13,250 bases of DNA from CAZRDB01 sp964598695 (GTDB lineage: Bacteria; Armatimonadota; Zipacnadia; UBA1398): positions 1 through 13,250 of the forward strand of contig CAZRDB010000145.1 in assembly GCA_964598695.1 (NCBI GenBank), given 5' to 3'. Both the position numbers and the translations under genes were made by a program. Below the pieces are notes generated by a model. That model did no database searches, was not told where the DNA came from, and was given only the letters and a program-made list of their open reading frames with translations. Below are positions 1 through 7,077 of this stretch, in pieces; within the stretch, counting starts at the first letter, position 1; the number at the start of each line of letters is the position of its first letter.

Positions 1-2
1 AT

Positions 3-974
3 GTGGACGCCGCAACCCTGACCAAGTTGGCCCCGAGCGCCCTGACCATCTCGCTCATCGGCTTCATGGAGTCCTACTCCGTGGCGAAGTTCGTCGCGGC
101 CAAGGAGCGTCTCGGAGTGCAACCGAGCCAGGAGCTTGTTGGGCTCGGGCTGGCCAACCTGGCAGCCGCGTTTTGCGGCGGCTACCCGGTGACGGGTGGC
201 CTGTCTCGAACAGCCGTCAACTACGGGGCCGGCGCAAGGACAGGCCTGGCCGGACTCGTCACCGCGGCCCTGGTGCTACTCGCGGTCGCGTCGCTCACGC
301 CTCTGTTCCGCTTCCTTCCCACGGCGGCTCTGGCGGCGATCATCGTGGTGGCCGTGTCAGGCCTGATCGACGCCCGCGAACCGGCCAGGCTCTTCCGCAT
401 CAAGCCAGGCGATGGCTGGGTGATGGTCGCCGCTTCCGTGGCGACCCTCGGCCTTGGGGTGGAACGTGGGCTGGTCGTCGGCGTCGTTCTGTCACTCGCG
501 CAGTTCGTCTGGCGAAGCGCTCGGCCGCACATCGCTGAACTCGGCTGGGTGGAGGAAGGCCTGTACAGGAACGTGGCTCGTTTCCCCGGCGCGCGCGTCT
601 TCGACCGATGCGCGATCCTGAGGATCGACGCGTCGCTGTACTTCGCGAACATGGGCTTCGTGGATGCCAGGGCACGCGCGGTGGTGAGCGATCGCCCGTC
701 GCTGGAGTGGCTGGTGCTGGACCTCTCGGCCGTCAACGACGTGGACGCAGTGAGCGTGCACATGCTGGAGCAACTCATCGACGACTGCTCGGGACAGGGC
801 GTCGGGGTGCTGCTGACCGGTGTGAAGGGCCCGGTCCGGGACGTTGTCGGCCGGGCGGGCTGGGAGGCGCGTTTCGGGCACCGGGTGGCGTACCGAACGA
901 TCAGCGCAGCGCTCAGAGACGCCGGCGTCCTGGACGCTGGCGTCGGCCCGGCCGAGCCGCGCGACCGTGGGTAG
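3..974 (+). CDS. SulP-family anion (sulfate-type) permease, C-terminal part with STAS domain; 5' truncated by window edge
   Basis: This is the last 323 residues of an inner-membrane SulP/SLC26-type transporter, a family that moves sulfate, bicarbonate or other anions. The frame is open to the window edge, so the GTG at 3 is not taken as a start; a full member is usually about 550-600 residues. Residues about 46-74 contain the conserved SulP stretch GGYPVTGGLSRTAVNYGAG, followed by hydrophobic membrane segments to about residue 170. Residues about 203-310 form a cytoplasmic STAS domain, recognisable from the LYFAN element and the strand LVLDLSAVNDVDAVS. The substrate cannot be read from this fragment; sulfate or bicarbonate are both possible. 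The next gene follows 33 bp downstream on the same strand, so they may be co-transcribed, although that gene encodes an exported protein with no obvious link to transport. Confidence 0.92.
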   Translation: MDAATLTKLAPSALTISLIGFMESYSVAKFVAAKERLGVQPSQELVGLGLANLAAAFCGGYPVTGGLSRTAVNYGAGARTGLAGLVTAALVLLAVASLTPLFRFLPTAALAAIIVVAVSGLIDAREPARLFRIKPGDGWVMVAASVATLGLGVERGLVVGVVLSLAQFVWRSARPHIAELGWVEEGLYRNVARFPGARVFDRCAILRIDASLYFANMGFVDARARAVVSDRPSLEWLVLDLSAVNDVDAVSVHMLEQLIDDCSGQGVGVLLTGVKGPVRDVVGRAGWEARFGHRVAYRTISAALRDAGVLDAGVGPAEPRDRG

Positions 975-995
975 CCCGCGAGGCCGCGCGGCAGC

Positions 996-1001
996 GGGAG
1001 G
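996..1001 (+). promoter_or_regulatory. Shine-Dalgarno site fixing the GTG start at 1008
   Basis: GGGAGG lies six bases before GTG 1008 and supports that codon over the in-frame alternatives ATG 1035 and GTG 1068. Confidence 0.6.
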
Positions 1002-1007
1002 CGATCA

Positions 1008-2903
1008 GTGGACCGCGCGGAAGCATCCCGTGCGATGGACGGGCGGCCTCCGAGAGGGCGTGTGCACGTGGCTCGACTGCGCGTCGCGGTGGGAGTGCTC
1101 TACCTGTGCGTGGTGGCGGTGTCGGTCGGTTCGGGCGGCAGCGCCACAGCGCAACCGCCGGTCACCGACTTCGAGGGCAGGCCGTTCGTCACGCAGCCGG
1201 CGCCGGCGCTGACGTTCGTGCCCCGCATGGAGCCCCTTCCGCAGGGGATCGACTACCCGTTCGCGGAGCAGACCGCCTGCGGGGTGGCGCTGTTCTCTCG
1301 CTTCCCGGAGTTCGCGCTCCGCGACCGCCGGATCCACCTCTCCGGCCCCTGGTACGGCGTGCCCGAGGCCAACCTGCACTTCACGCGGGCGATCACCTCG
1401 ATCGAGGCGATGCCCAACTTCCGGCTCGAGGGCGCCGTGACGAGCGTGCGGGAGGTCCCCGTCGAGCACAAGTGGCAGCTCATGTGCGACCCGCTGTTCT
1501 GGGGCTATGCCGCCCAGCTCGCGGAGAAGCTCGCGGCGGCCGATCCGAACGACCCGCGGCTCCCCGCGCTCCGGATGTTCGCGCACGAGCACCGCATGAC
1601 GCCCGACGAGGCGGCCTTCACCGAACTCGGACGGTTCACCTGGACGACCGAGCGGTACCAGACCGACGACCAGGGCCGTCACGTGCTCTACCCGTGCATC
1701 GACATCGAGATGACCGAGGGCTGGGAGCACCAGCGCAACTGCTTCGGCTGGATCTACCGGGGGATGGCGGAGGCCGCGGCCGAGCACGGCGCGCGGATCG
1801 TCCCGGTCACCTACGGCCAGTGGACGTTCTCGGTCGGCACGGTGTGGGAGTCGATGCGCCAGGGCGGCAGCGGCCCGCCGGAGTACCTCCTGCCCGAGAA
1901 GGACTGCCTCGCCTCGCCCGACCCGACCCTCTCGGTGTGCAACGAGCTGAGCGGGGTGGTCTCGATGGACGGCTACATGCAGGCGATCTGGGGCAACGAG
2001 CCGTTCTACCGCCGGAACCCCGACGGCTCGCTCGCGCTGACCGATGGACAGCCGGCCTTCGCCGAGGCCGCCGCGACGACGGCCTACGGCCAGGAGATCC
2101 CCCTCGAACCGGGCGAGGCGGAGCACTGCCTGCAGGATCTCTACCGGCAGGCGACGCGGATGTACCTCATGTACCACTGGCTCGCGGGCGAGTACCCCGA
2201 GCGGAGCGGCCAGCGGAAGGAGTTCCTCCGCAACGTGCGCGTCGGGGCGTGGACACGGATCACGAACGAGGGGCTCCAGGGGATCCAGCAGAACGACCGC
2301 CCACTGCCGGGATGGCTGATCGAGACCCTGTGCGCGATGTACCTCTTCACGGCCGACGATATCGTCGTGTGGTCGTCGGACACCAACACGCCGCCCGGTC
2401 CGCTCGGCGCCGACTACACCAAGGCCAGGAAGNNNNNNNNNNCCTGGAAGTACAACGCGCACGGCGTGGTCGAGTATGTCGTCCGCGCGGCGCATCGCTA
2501 CAGCGCGCTCGACCCGGTGCACGAGGGCGACTTCCGCTGGTGCTGGTTCCGTCTCCCGATGGTCAGCAAGAACCAGAGCCCGGGCGAGCGGTACCTCGAG
2601 AAGCCGCTCGTCTTCGCGAAGCTGCGCACGGTGGAGGGCAGGCCGTGGATCGAGCTGTTCGCGGCGTGGCCGGCGCTCGACGGCCAGCCCGCGGAGCTGA
2701 CGCTGTGGGCGGAGAAGGACGGCGCGCGCACGCCGGATTACCGGGTCCGACTCGCCGATGGGCGCTGCTACTTCCTCGACGCCTGGCAGCTCCCCGCCGG
2801 CTTCGAAGGCCTCGAGGGCCGGGACGTGCGGCTCCGCTTCCGCGATCCCCTCGGCCTCACCCACACCTGGACGGGTGACTGGCGGGTTGAGGCCGAGGGG
2901 TAG
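1008..2903 (+). CDS. Exported cysteine-rich protein of unknown family, interrupted by an assembly gap
   Basis: I do not recognise the family. The GTG start has a good ribosome binding site. Residues 1-20 are a basic, proline-rich lead; residues 21-48 look like a signal peptide, with a hydrophobic core (VAVGVLYLCVVAVSVG) and probable cleavage after ATA48. GTG 1068 (residue 21) would give a shorter, more typical signal peptide. The exported part has ten cysteines, an even number suggesting disulfides, and many aromatic residues. A segment at about 228-239 (YPCIDIEMTEGW) followed by an alpha/beta-looking stretch and VPVTYGQW is reminiscent of TIM-barrel glycoside hydrolases, but this is only an impression. 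The last 130 residues look all-beta (WIELFAAWP, AELTLWAEKDG). Ten Ns replace about four codons near residue 476; the frame is the same on both sides. It may be co-transcribed with the SulP gene and converges on the DUF2961 gene. Confidence 0.8.
   Translation: MDRAEASRAMDGRPPRGRVHVARLRVAVGVLYLCVVAVSVGSGGSATAQPPVTDFEGRPFVTQPAPALTFVPRMEPLPQGIDYPFAEQTACGVALFSRFPEFALRDRRIHLSGPWYGVPEANLHFTRAITSIEAMPNFRLEGAVTSVREVPVEHKWQLMCDPLFWGYAAQLAEKLAAADPNDPRLPALRMFAHEHRMTPDEAAFTELGRFTWTTERYQTDDQGRHVLYPCIDIEMTEGWEHQRNCFGWIYRGMAEAAAEHGARIVPVTYGQWTFSVGTVWESMRQGGSGPPEYLLPEKDCLASPDPTLSVCNELSGVVSMDGYMQAIWGNEPFYRRNPDGSLALTDGQPAFAEAAATTAYGQEIPLEPGEAEHCLQDLYRQATRMYLMYHWLAGEYPERSGQRKEFLRNVRVGAWTRITNEGLQGIQQNDRPLPGWLIETLCAMYLFTADDIVVWSSDTNTPPGPLGADYTKARKXXXXWKYNAHGVVEYVVRAAHRYSALDPVHEGDFRWCWFRLPMVSKNQSPGERYLEKPLVFAKLRTVEGRPWIELFAAWPALDGQPAELTLWAEKDGARTPDYRVRLADGRCYFLDAWQLPAGFEGLEGRDVRLRFRDPLGLTHTWTGDWRVEAEG
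2433..2442. other. Assembly gap (ten Ns) inside the exported-protein gene
   Basis: The Ns begin exactly at a codon boundary of the gene starting at 1008, and the same frame resumes after them. Ten Ns is a common placeholder length, so the real missing length is unknown. Confidence 0.95.
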
Positions 2904-2924
2904 CACGCGGGCCGGCGTGCCTCT
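2903..2924. terminator. Weak hairpin between convergent genes, possible shared terminator
   Basis: GCACGC and GCGTGC form a six-base-pair stem around a six-base loop, starting at the last base of the plus-strand stop codon and followed by CTCTT. It lies in the 27-bp gap between two convergent genes. There is no proper T tract, so termination here is only a possibility. Confidence 0.3.
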
Positions 2925-2930
2925 TGCGGC

Positions 2931-4580
2931 TTACCGCGCGGGCAGCAGGCGGATCTCGTCGAGGAAGGCCTCCTCGTTGTTGCCGGGGTGCGGCCCGCCG
3001 TAGGCGACCTGCACGACGACGCCCACCTCGTTGCCTTCGTGGGCGGGAACGTCGAACGCGAGCGTCCGCCAGTTGGCCTCGGAGGGCGGTGTGCCGGCAT
3101 CGACGAGTTGCGCGTCGGTCCAGCGGATCCCGTCGCCCGCGAGGAAGCCGACGCGGAGGACGAACTCGCTCTGGCCGGGCAGCTCGTAGGGGTCGCCGGA
3201 GACCACGAGCTGTAGCGTGCAGGGACCCGGCTCGGGCGCGGTCAGTCGTGCGAGCGTGTAGACGGGGTCCTCGGGCCCCTTGGGATGCACGGCGAGGATC
3301 CCGCTCCTGCCGGGGTTCGGCTGGCCGGGGTGGCCGCCGCGGGCCTCGGGGGTGTCGATCCGGAACGGGTGGGTCTTGGGCCACGGGTCGACGACCTGCA
3401 CGCGCTGGAGATCCTCGTCCGTGTCGAAGGCGATCGCGGAGGCCGGGTCGAGGGGCATGGCGGCGAGGGCCCGCACGAGATCGGCCTCGCTGGTCGGCAG
3501 CACGTTGCCCCGGAGCCGGGCCTCGGGCAGCGGCTCGTGCCGGTAGCCGCCGGGCGCCGTCTGGTACCAGTAGAAGACGCTCGCGTAGTCGACCCAGCAT
3601 CCGCCGTCCTCGACGGCCTTCTTCCAGACCGGGCTCCCGGTCATCCCCCACTCGTTGCTCCAGTCGATCCGCCAGGTGAGGCTCTTGTCGAAGCGGATCG
3701 GCATGTGGTCGTGGAAGCGGTAGATCGAGAGGGAGTTCTCGTCGCCGCTGCTCACGTGGGGCATCCCGGCGCGCAGGCCGGCGAATGGAGCCTGGAACCC
3801 CCAGCTGAACGTGAACGAGTCCTCGCTGCCGAGATAGTCGAAGGCCCGCGGCGTGCCATCGACATCGATCTCGTTGTTGCCCTCCATGACCAAGCCGAAG
3901 TCGCGGAACATCGGCTCCTTGGTGAGCACACTGAACTGGCGCCCGATGACGTGGCCGGCGCCCCGGGTCTCGAAGAAGGTGTGCTTCGTGGTCGGGGTGA
4001 GCTGGAACCGGGCGCGCGCGTAGGTCGCGTGGAAGTAGCTCAGGTCGTCGTCCCACGCGGGGAGCTTCTCCCACTCAACGTAGGAGTAGTTCGTCGTGTC
4101 CTGGTCGGTGTCGTTGCGGAGGATGACCTTCGCGCTCTTGCGGAAGGGCATCGGGATGTAGCAGTTGTAGCTCCACGGCGCGCACTCGATGAGCGGTGTG
4201 GAGAAGTACATGCTCGAGCCGTTGCAGCCGTCGCCGAAGAAGTCGGCGAGCGGGCATAGCACGGCTGGCTCCTTGGCGCCGTCGAACCAGATCTCGAGCA
4301 CGACGCCGCGGGCCATCTTGTCGGCGGGGTGGTGGCGCGTGGTGTGGAAGTGGCGGATGATCCCCGGGCCCTCGAGGTCGGCCACGACGATGCTCTTGTG
4401 GGCATCGAGGGTGGGGAGGTCGCGGTACCGGTCGTACCGCCAGCCGGCGTTCGTGAAGCCCTGCTGGCTGTCGCGCTGAATGCGGGCGAGATCGTCGAGG
4501 CCCTCCCCGAGTGCGGGAAGGGCGAATGCTAAGCCAACCGCAACGGCCGCAACCGCGGCCCGAGTCATCCGTGCGTGCAT
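2931..4580 (-). CDS. Exported DUF2961 / GH172-like glycoside hydrolase with C-terminal beta domain
   Basis: This 549-residue protein has a signal peptide at residues 1-25 (hydrophobic core VAAVAVGLAFALPALG). ATG 4580 follows GGAGG at 4588-4592 with a seven-base spacer. The DUF2961 fold covers about 45-400: GPGIIRHFH, VVLEIWFDG, CPLADFFGDG, YIPMPFRKSAKVIL, the MEGNNEIDVDG strand, DYLGSEDSFTFSWGF and IRFDKSL. DUF2961 overlaps family GH172, whose characterised members act on alpha-D-fructofuranosides or D-arabinofuranosides and use two glutamates. Glu253 in GSED is the best candidate for one of them; I cannot place the second with confidence. Residues about 425-549 look like a separate beta-sandwich, perhaps carbohydrate binding. 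The gene lies 100 bp downstream of the M6 protease gene on the same strand and is probably co-transcribed. The substrate is unknown; a furanosidase is the most likely guess. Confidence 0.88.
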   Translation of the reverse strand: MHARMTRAAVAAVAVGLAFALPALGEGLDDLARIQRDSQQGFTNAGWRYDRYRDLPTLDAHKSIVVADLEGPGIIRHFHTTRHHPADKMARGVVLEIWFDGAKEPAVLCPLADFFGDGCNGSSMYFSTPLIECAPWSYNCYIPMPFRKSAKVILRNDTDQDTTNYSYVEWEKLPAWDDDLSYFHATYARARFQLTPTTKHTFFETRGAGHVIGRQFSVLTKEPMFRDFGLVMEGNNEIDVDGTPRAFDYLGSEDSFTFSWGFQAPFAGLRAGMPHVSSGDENSLSIYRFHDHMPIRFDKSLTWRIDWSNEWGMTGSPVWKKAVEDGGCWVDYASVFYWYQTAPGGYRHEPLPEARLRGNVLPTSEADLVRALAAMPLDPASAIAFDTDEDLQRVQVVDPWPKTHPFRIDTPEARGGHPGQPNPGRSGILAVHPKGPEDPVYTLARLTAPEPGPCTLQLVVSGDPYELPGQSEFVLRVGFLAGDGIRWTDAQLVDAGTPPSEANWRTLAFDVPAHEGNEVGVVVQVAYGGPHPGNNEEAFLDEIRLLPAR

Positions 4581-4604
4581 CGCATGTCCTCCATCGGTCG
4601 AGGC

Positions 4605-4623
4605 CGCGGGGGGACCCCCCGCG
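4605..4623 (-). promoter_or_regulatory. Strong GC inverted repeat in the leader between the M6 and DUF2961 genes
   Basis: CGCGGGGGG and CCCCCCGCG are perfect nine-base arms around a single A, so a folded RNA would lose a few pairs to form a loop. The repeat lies 58 bases after the M6 stop and 25 bases before the DUF2961 start. No T run follows it in the direction of transcription, so it could be a partial terminator, an mRNA processing or stability element, or chance in GC-rich DNA. Confidence 0.4.
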
Positions 4624-4680
4624 TGCCCGGGCGAAGTGCGAGCGGGTGAACGCCGTTGGCGCCACCCGACGTGCCGGTCC

Positions 4681-6894
4681 CTACGGCGCCGCCTCGCGGT
4701 TCACCGTGATCCCCACGTACGGCATCGCGAGTCGGAACGCCGGCGAGCCCTCGGGGGCCGTGATCTCGACCACGAGGCGGGCGGTCTGCCCCTCTGCGGC
4801 CGTGGGGATCGGCGTCTCTCCGACCGTGAGCAGGTTGGCGCGGGCTTCGAGCCCCCGCGCGCGGTCATCCGGCTGAGCCTCCAGCGTGAGGTTCGTGAGC
4901 AGCGGCCACTCGCGGTCGGTGGTCGCCAGCTTCACGTTCACGGTCGCGCGGGCTCCCTCCGGCGCCTCGGCCGCGAAGCCGATCAGCGCCCGGAAGGTCG
5001 CGCCGGCCGGGGCGGTGACCTCCGCCTCCCGCCGCCAGGGCGCGCGGGCCTCTCCGCCGAGGAGTACCGTCAGTACGCGCGGGCCGTACGCGCCGCCGTC
5101 ACGGAGCACGACGCTGCGCTCCGGCTCCTCCGCCGTGAGGTCCAGGACTGTCGTCGGGAGCCCCACGACCCAGGCCTGCTCGAGTTCCAGCCGGGCCGGG
5201 CCGTCGGGGTCCGCCGCGAGGGCGATCTCGACTCCGCCGGCGCCTGCCGGCACGTCAGCCACGAGCACCCTCTGCCGACCGGCGTCCTCGGGCCCGAGGG
5301 TCACCGTCGTGGGGGCCGCCGCGCCGGTTGCGCCGGCCGAGAGTGTAACCGGCGCCTCCATCGTCTCGGGCAGCCGCGCGACAAGGTAGAGCCGCCGGGG
5401 CCCGTCGGCGGGGAGGGCGTAGCGGCCGCGGACACTCCCGCCCGAGGGCGCCGCGAGGAGCAGCCGGCGCGCGTGGGCGCCATCGTCGAGCAGTGGTGAG
5501 TGGATCGCGGCCTGGACGCCGTCGCCGCCGATCTTGCCGGCTTCGACCGGGCTGCCGTCGGCATCGGCCCACTCCGCGCGCGTGTAGCCCTCGACGAGAT
5601 CCTCGGCCGCGAGATGGGCGTCGAAGGTGATCGCCGGGGGCTGAGCCGTCGAGATCCCGCGGAACTCCCACCACAGCTCGCCGAGCGCGTTGCGGCTCGA
5701 AGGCTGGCTCGCGGCCCCGATCTCCCCCGATTGCCACATCTCGCCATAGCCCTCGGGCCGGCGGAGGACCGTCGTGATCTTCGGCTGCGGGCTATCGCCG
5801 TACATCAGGATCCGGCGGGCGGCGGGGTCGAGGCGGTAGAGGAGCAGCCCCTGGCCCTTGCTCACGGGCGGCTGCCCGAAGTCGCCGGGGTACACGAGAT
5901 ACCCACGGTTCTCGCAGACGATGCTCTCCTGCCACGGCCCCTGGGGGAAGCGTAGCGCCACCTTGTGGGTCTCGAGCGGGAGCAGCGCGCAGTCGGCCCG
6001 GCTCTCGCGAGGCATCTCGGTGTAGGCCATCCAGCCGCTGCTCTCGCGGAGGAAGGCCGAGGCCGTCATCGAGAAGTGCGTGCTTGCGGCCGGGCCCCCC
6101 ATCAGGTCGAAGACGCCCCAGGGCTCGTAGGCGCCGGTGTAGAGGTCGGGCCAGCCGGCGAGCTGGTGGCCCATCTCGTGCATCATGATCGAGAGCGGGA
6201 ACAGCTCGAGGTCGGACGGCTGTGGCACGCGGTCGATGCAGCCATCGTTCGCGGGAGCTGGCGCGCCGCGCCACAGGGTCGCCGAGAAGCTGCTGAGCGG
6301 GGAGGGGAGGTCGAGCCAGGCGTCGTCCCACAGCTCGTCGAGCTGCATGGTGTGGAGCACCTCGCGGAGGTGGCCCCAGCCGCGGTTGACGCCGCCGACG
6401 CCCCAGTCGGTGTTGAGGAAGACGAGCAGCTCGGGCATCCGGCCGTCGGCGAGGCGGAGCTTCTCGCGGGCGTCGGGGCCGACGATCCCGCTCGCACGCA
6501 GGGTCTCGGCGACGATGACCGGCCAGCTCTCGCCGAAGGGTTCCATCCCGCCGTGCCAGTGGGGGATCCGGGTGATCCGGCGCGGGATGCGCACCCAGTC
6601 GGCAACCTCGCCACCGATGTCGAGGCGCCCCTCGCTGATGTTGAGGAAGTACTCGCGGACGCTGCCGGGGATCGCGCGGCCCTCGGGCGTGGCCCGGGGT
6701 GCGCCGATGCCGAAGAACAGGTCGTGGAAGTACCGCGTGGAGTAGGTCTCCGGCCGGGGGATGTCCTCGAAGTCGGCGAGGAAGACCTTGAGCACGACCT
6801 CGCGGGGGGGGTGGGGCGTCTCGGCAGGAGGGGCGGCGACGGCGCTGAGGCCCACAAGCAGTGCACACGACAACAGACTCACGGCACGCTCCAT
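4681..6894 (-). CDS. Exported M6-family (immune inhibitor A-like) zinc metalloprotease
   Basis: This is a 737-residue secreted endopeptidase. Residues 1-21 are a signal peptide (VSLLSCALLVGLSAVAA). The catalytic region at about 30-430 holds the zinc motif HEMGHQLAGWPD at 239-250: His239 and His243 are probable zinc ligands, Glu240 the catalytic base, and Asp250 the likely third ligand in the gluzincin/metzincin-like M6 arrangement. FDLMGG, shortly after, matches the downstream M6 element. Residues about 435-737 are beta-rich and look like two sandwich domains, probably for substrate binding or surface retention. There is no clear ribosome binding site before ATG 6894, but the signal peptide starts there, so the start is likely right. 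The gene is divergent from the esterase gene (183 bp between them) and is probably the first gene of a unit with the DUF2961 enzyme. No sorting signal or C-terminal anchor is visible. Confidence 0.88.
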   Translation of the reverse strand: MERAVSLLSCALLVGLSAVAAPPAETPHPPREVVLKVFLADFEDIPRPETYSTRYFHDLFFGIGAPRATPEGRAIPGSVREYFLNISEGRLDIGGEVADWVRIPRRITRIPHWHGGMEPFGESWPVIVAETLRASGIVGPDAREKLRLADGRMPELLVFLNTDWGVGGVNRGWGHLREVLHTMQLDELWDDAWLDLPSPLSSFSATLWRGAPAPANDGCIDRVPQPSDLELFPLSIMMHEMGHQLAGWPDLYTGAYEPWGVFDLMGGPAASTHFSMTASAFLRESSGWMAYTEMPRESRADCALLPLETHKVALRFPQGPWQESIVCENRGYLVYPGDFGQPPVSKGQGLLLYRLDPAARRILMYGDSPQPKITTVLRRPEGYGEMWQSGEIGAASQPSSRNALGELWWEFRGISTAQPPAITFDAHLAAEDLVEGYTRAEWADADGSPVEAGKIGGDGVQAAIHSPLLDDGAHARRLLLAAPSGGSVRGRYALPADGPRRLYLVARLPETMEAPVTLSAGATGAAAPTTVTLGPEDAGRQRVLVADVPAGAGGVEIALAADPDGPARLELEQAWVVGLPTTVLDLTAEEPERSVVLRDGGAYGPRVLTVLLGGEARAPWRREAEVTAPAGATFRALIGFAAEAPEGARATVNVKLATTDREWPLLTNLTLEAQPDDRARGLEARANLLTVGETPIPTAAEGQTARLVVEITAPEGSPAFRLAMPYVGITVNREAAP

Positions 6895-7077
6895 TCCGGG
6901 CAGGCGGATCCTGGAGCCAACCGTTCGCTGTCCGGCGGCGATGGCCTCCGCCCGCGCGACTTCCCCCGCTGGTTACCGCGTCGGCTCCCTTGTGCAGGGG
7001 ATTCCGGCAGTCGTCCCGAATCGCCGCCGAGGCGGTGGGGTTGGGACGGCACGGCTGTGCTTGGGAGGCGTTTCGCT
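6895..7077. promoter_or_regulatory. Divergent intergenic region, presumed promoters of the M6 and esterase genes
   Basis: These 183 bases separate two divergent genes and must hold or adjoin both promoters if they are transcribed independently. I see no convincing -35/-10 pair on either strand. The only structure is a small CCGCC/GGCGG inverted repeat just before the esterase Shine-Dalgarno site. Confidence 0.4.
7063..7068 (+). promoter_or_regulatory. Shine-Dalgarno site fixing the esterase start at 7078
   Basis: GGGAGG lies nine bases before ATG 7078, immediately ahead of a signal peptide. It decides the start inside an open frame that runs on upstream for about 1.1 kb antisense to the M6 gene. 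Confidence 0.65.

Noticed and set aside
608..2878. 756-codon plus-strand frame overlapping the SulP end and the exported-protein gene
   Set aside because: It is Arg/Pro/Gly-rich, starts inside the STAS domain, and has no recognisable features.
1005..2906. 633-codon minus-strand frame opposite the exported-protein gene
   Set aside because: Its codons are in register with the sense gene, its composition is Arg/Val/Glu-rich, and it has no motif. The plus frame has a Shine-Dalgarno site and a signal peptide.
3285..4259. 324-codon plus-strand frame opposite the DUF2961 gene
   Set aside because: This is a low-information antisense frame; the minus strand carries a conserved family.
5965..7077. 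Long in-frame N-terminal extension of the esterase
   Set aside because: It is antisense to the M6 protease and lacks motifs. ATG 7078 has a good Shine-Dalgarno site and begins a signal peptide.
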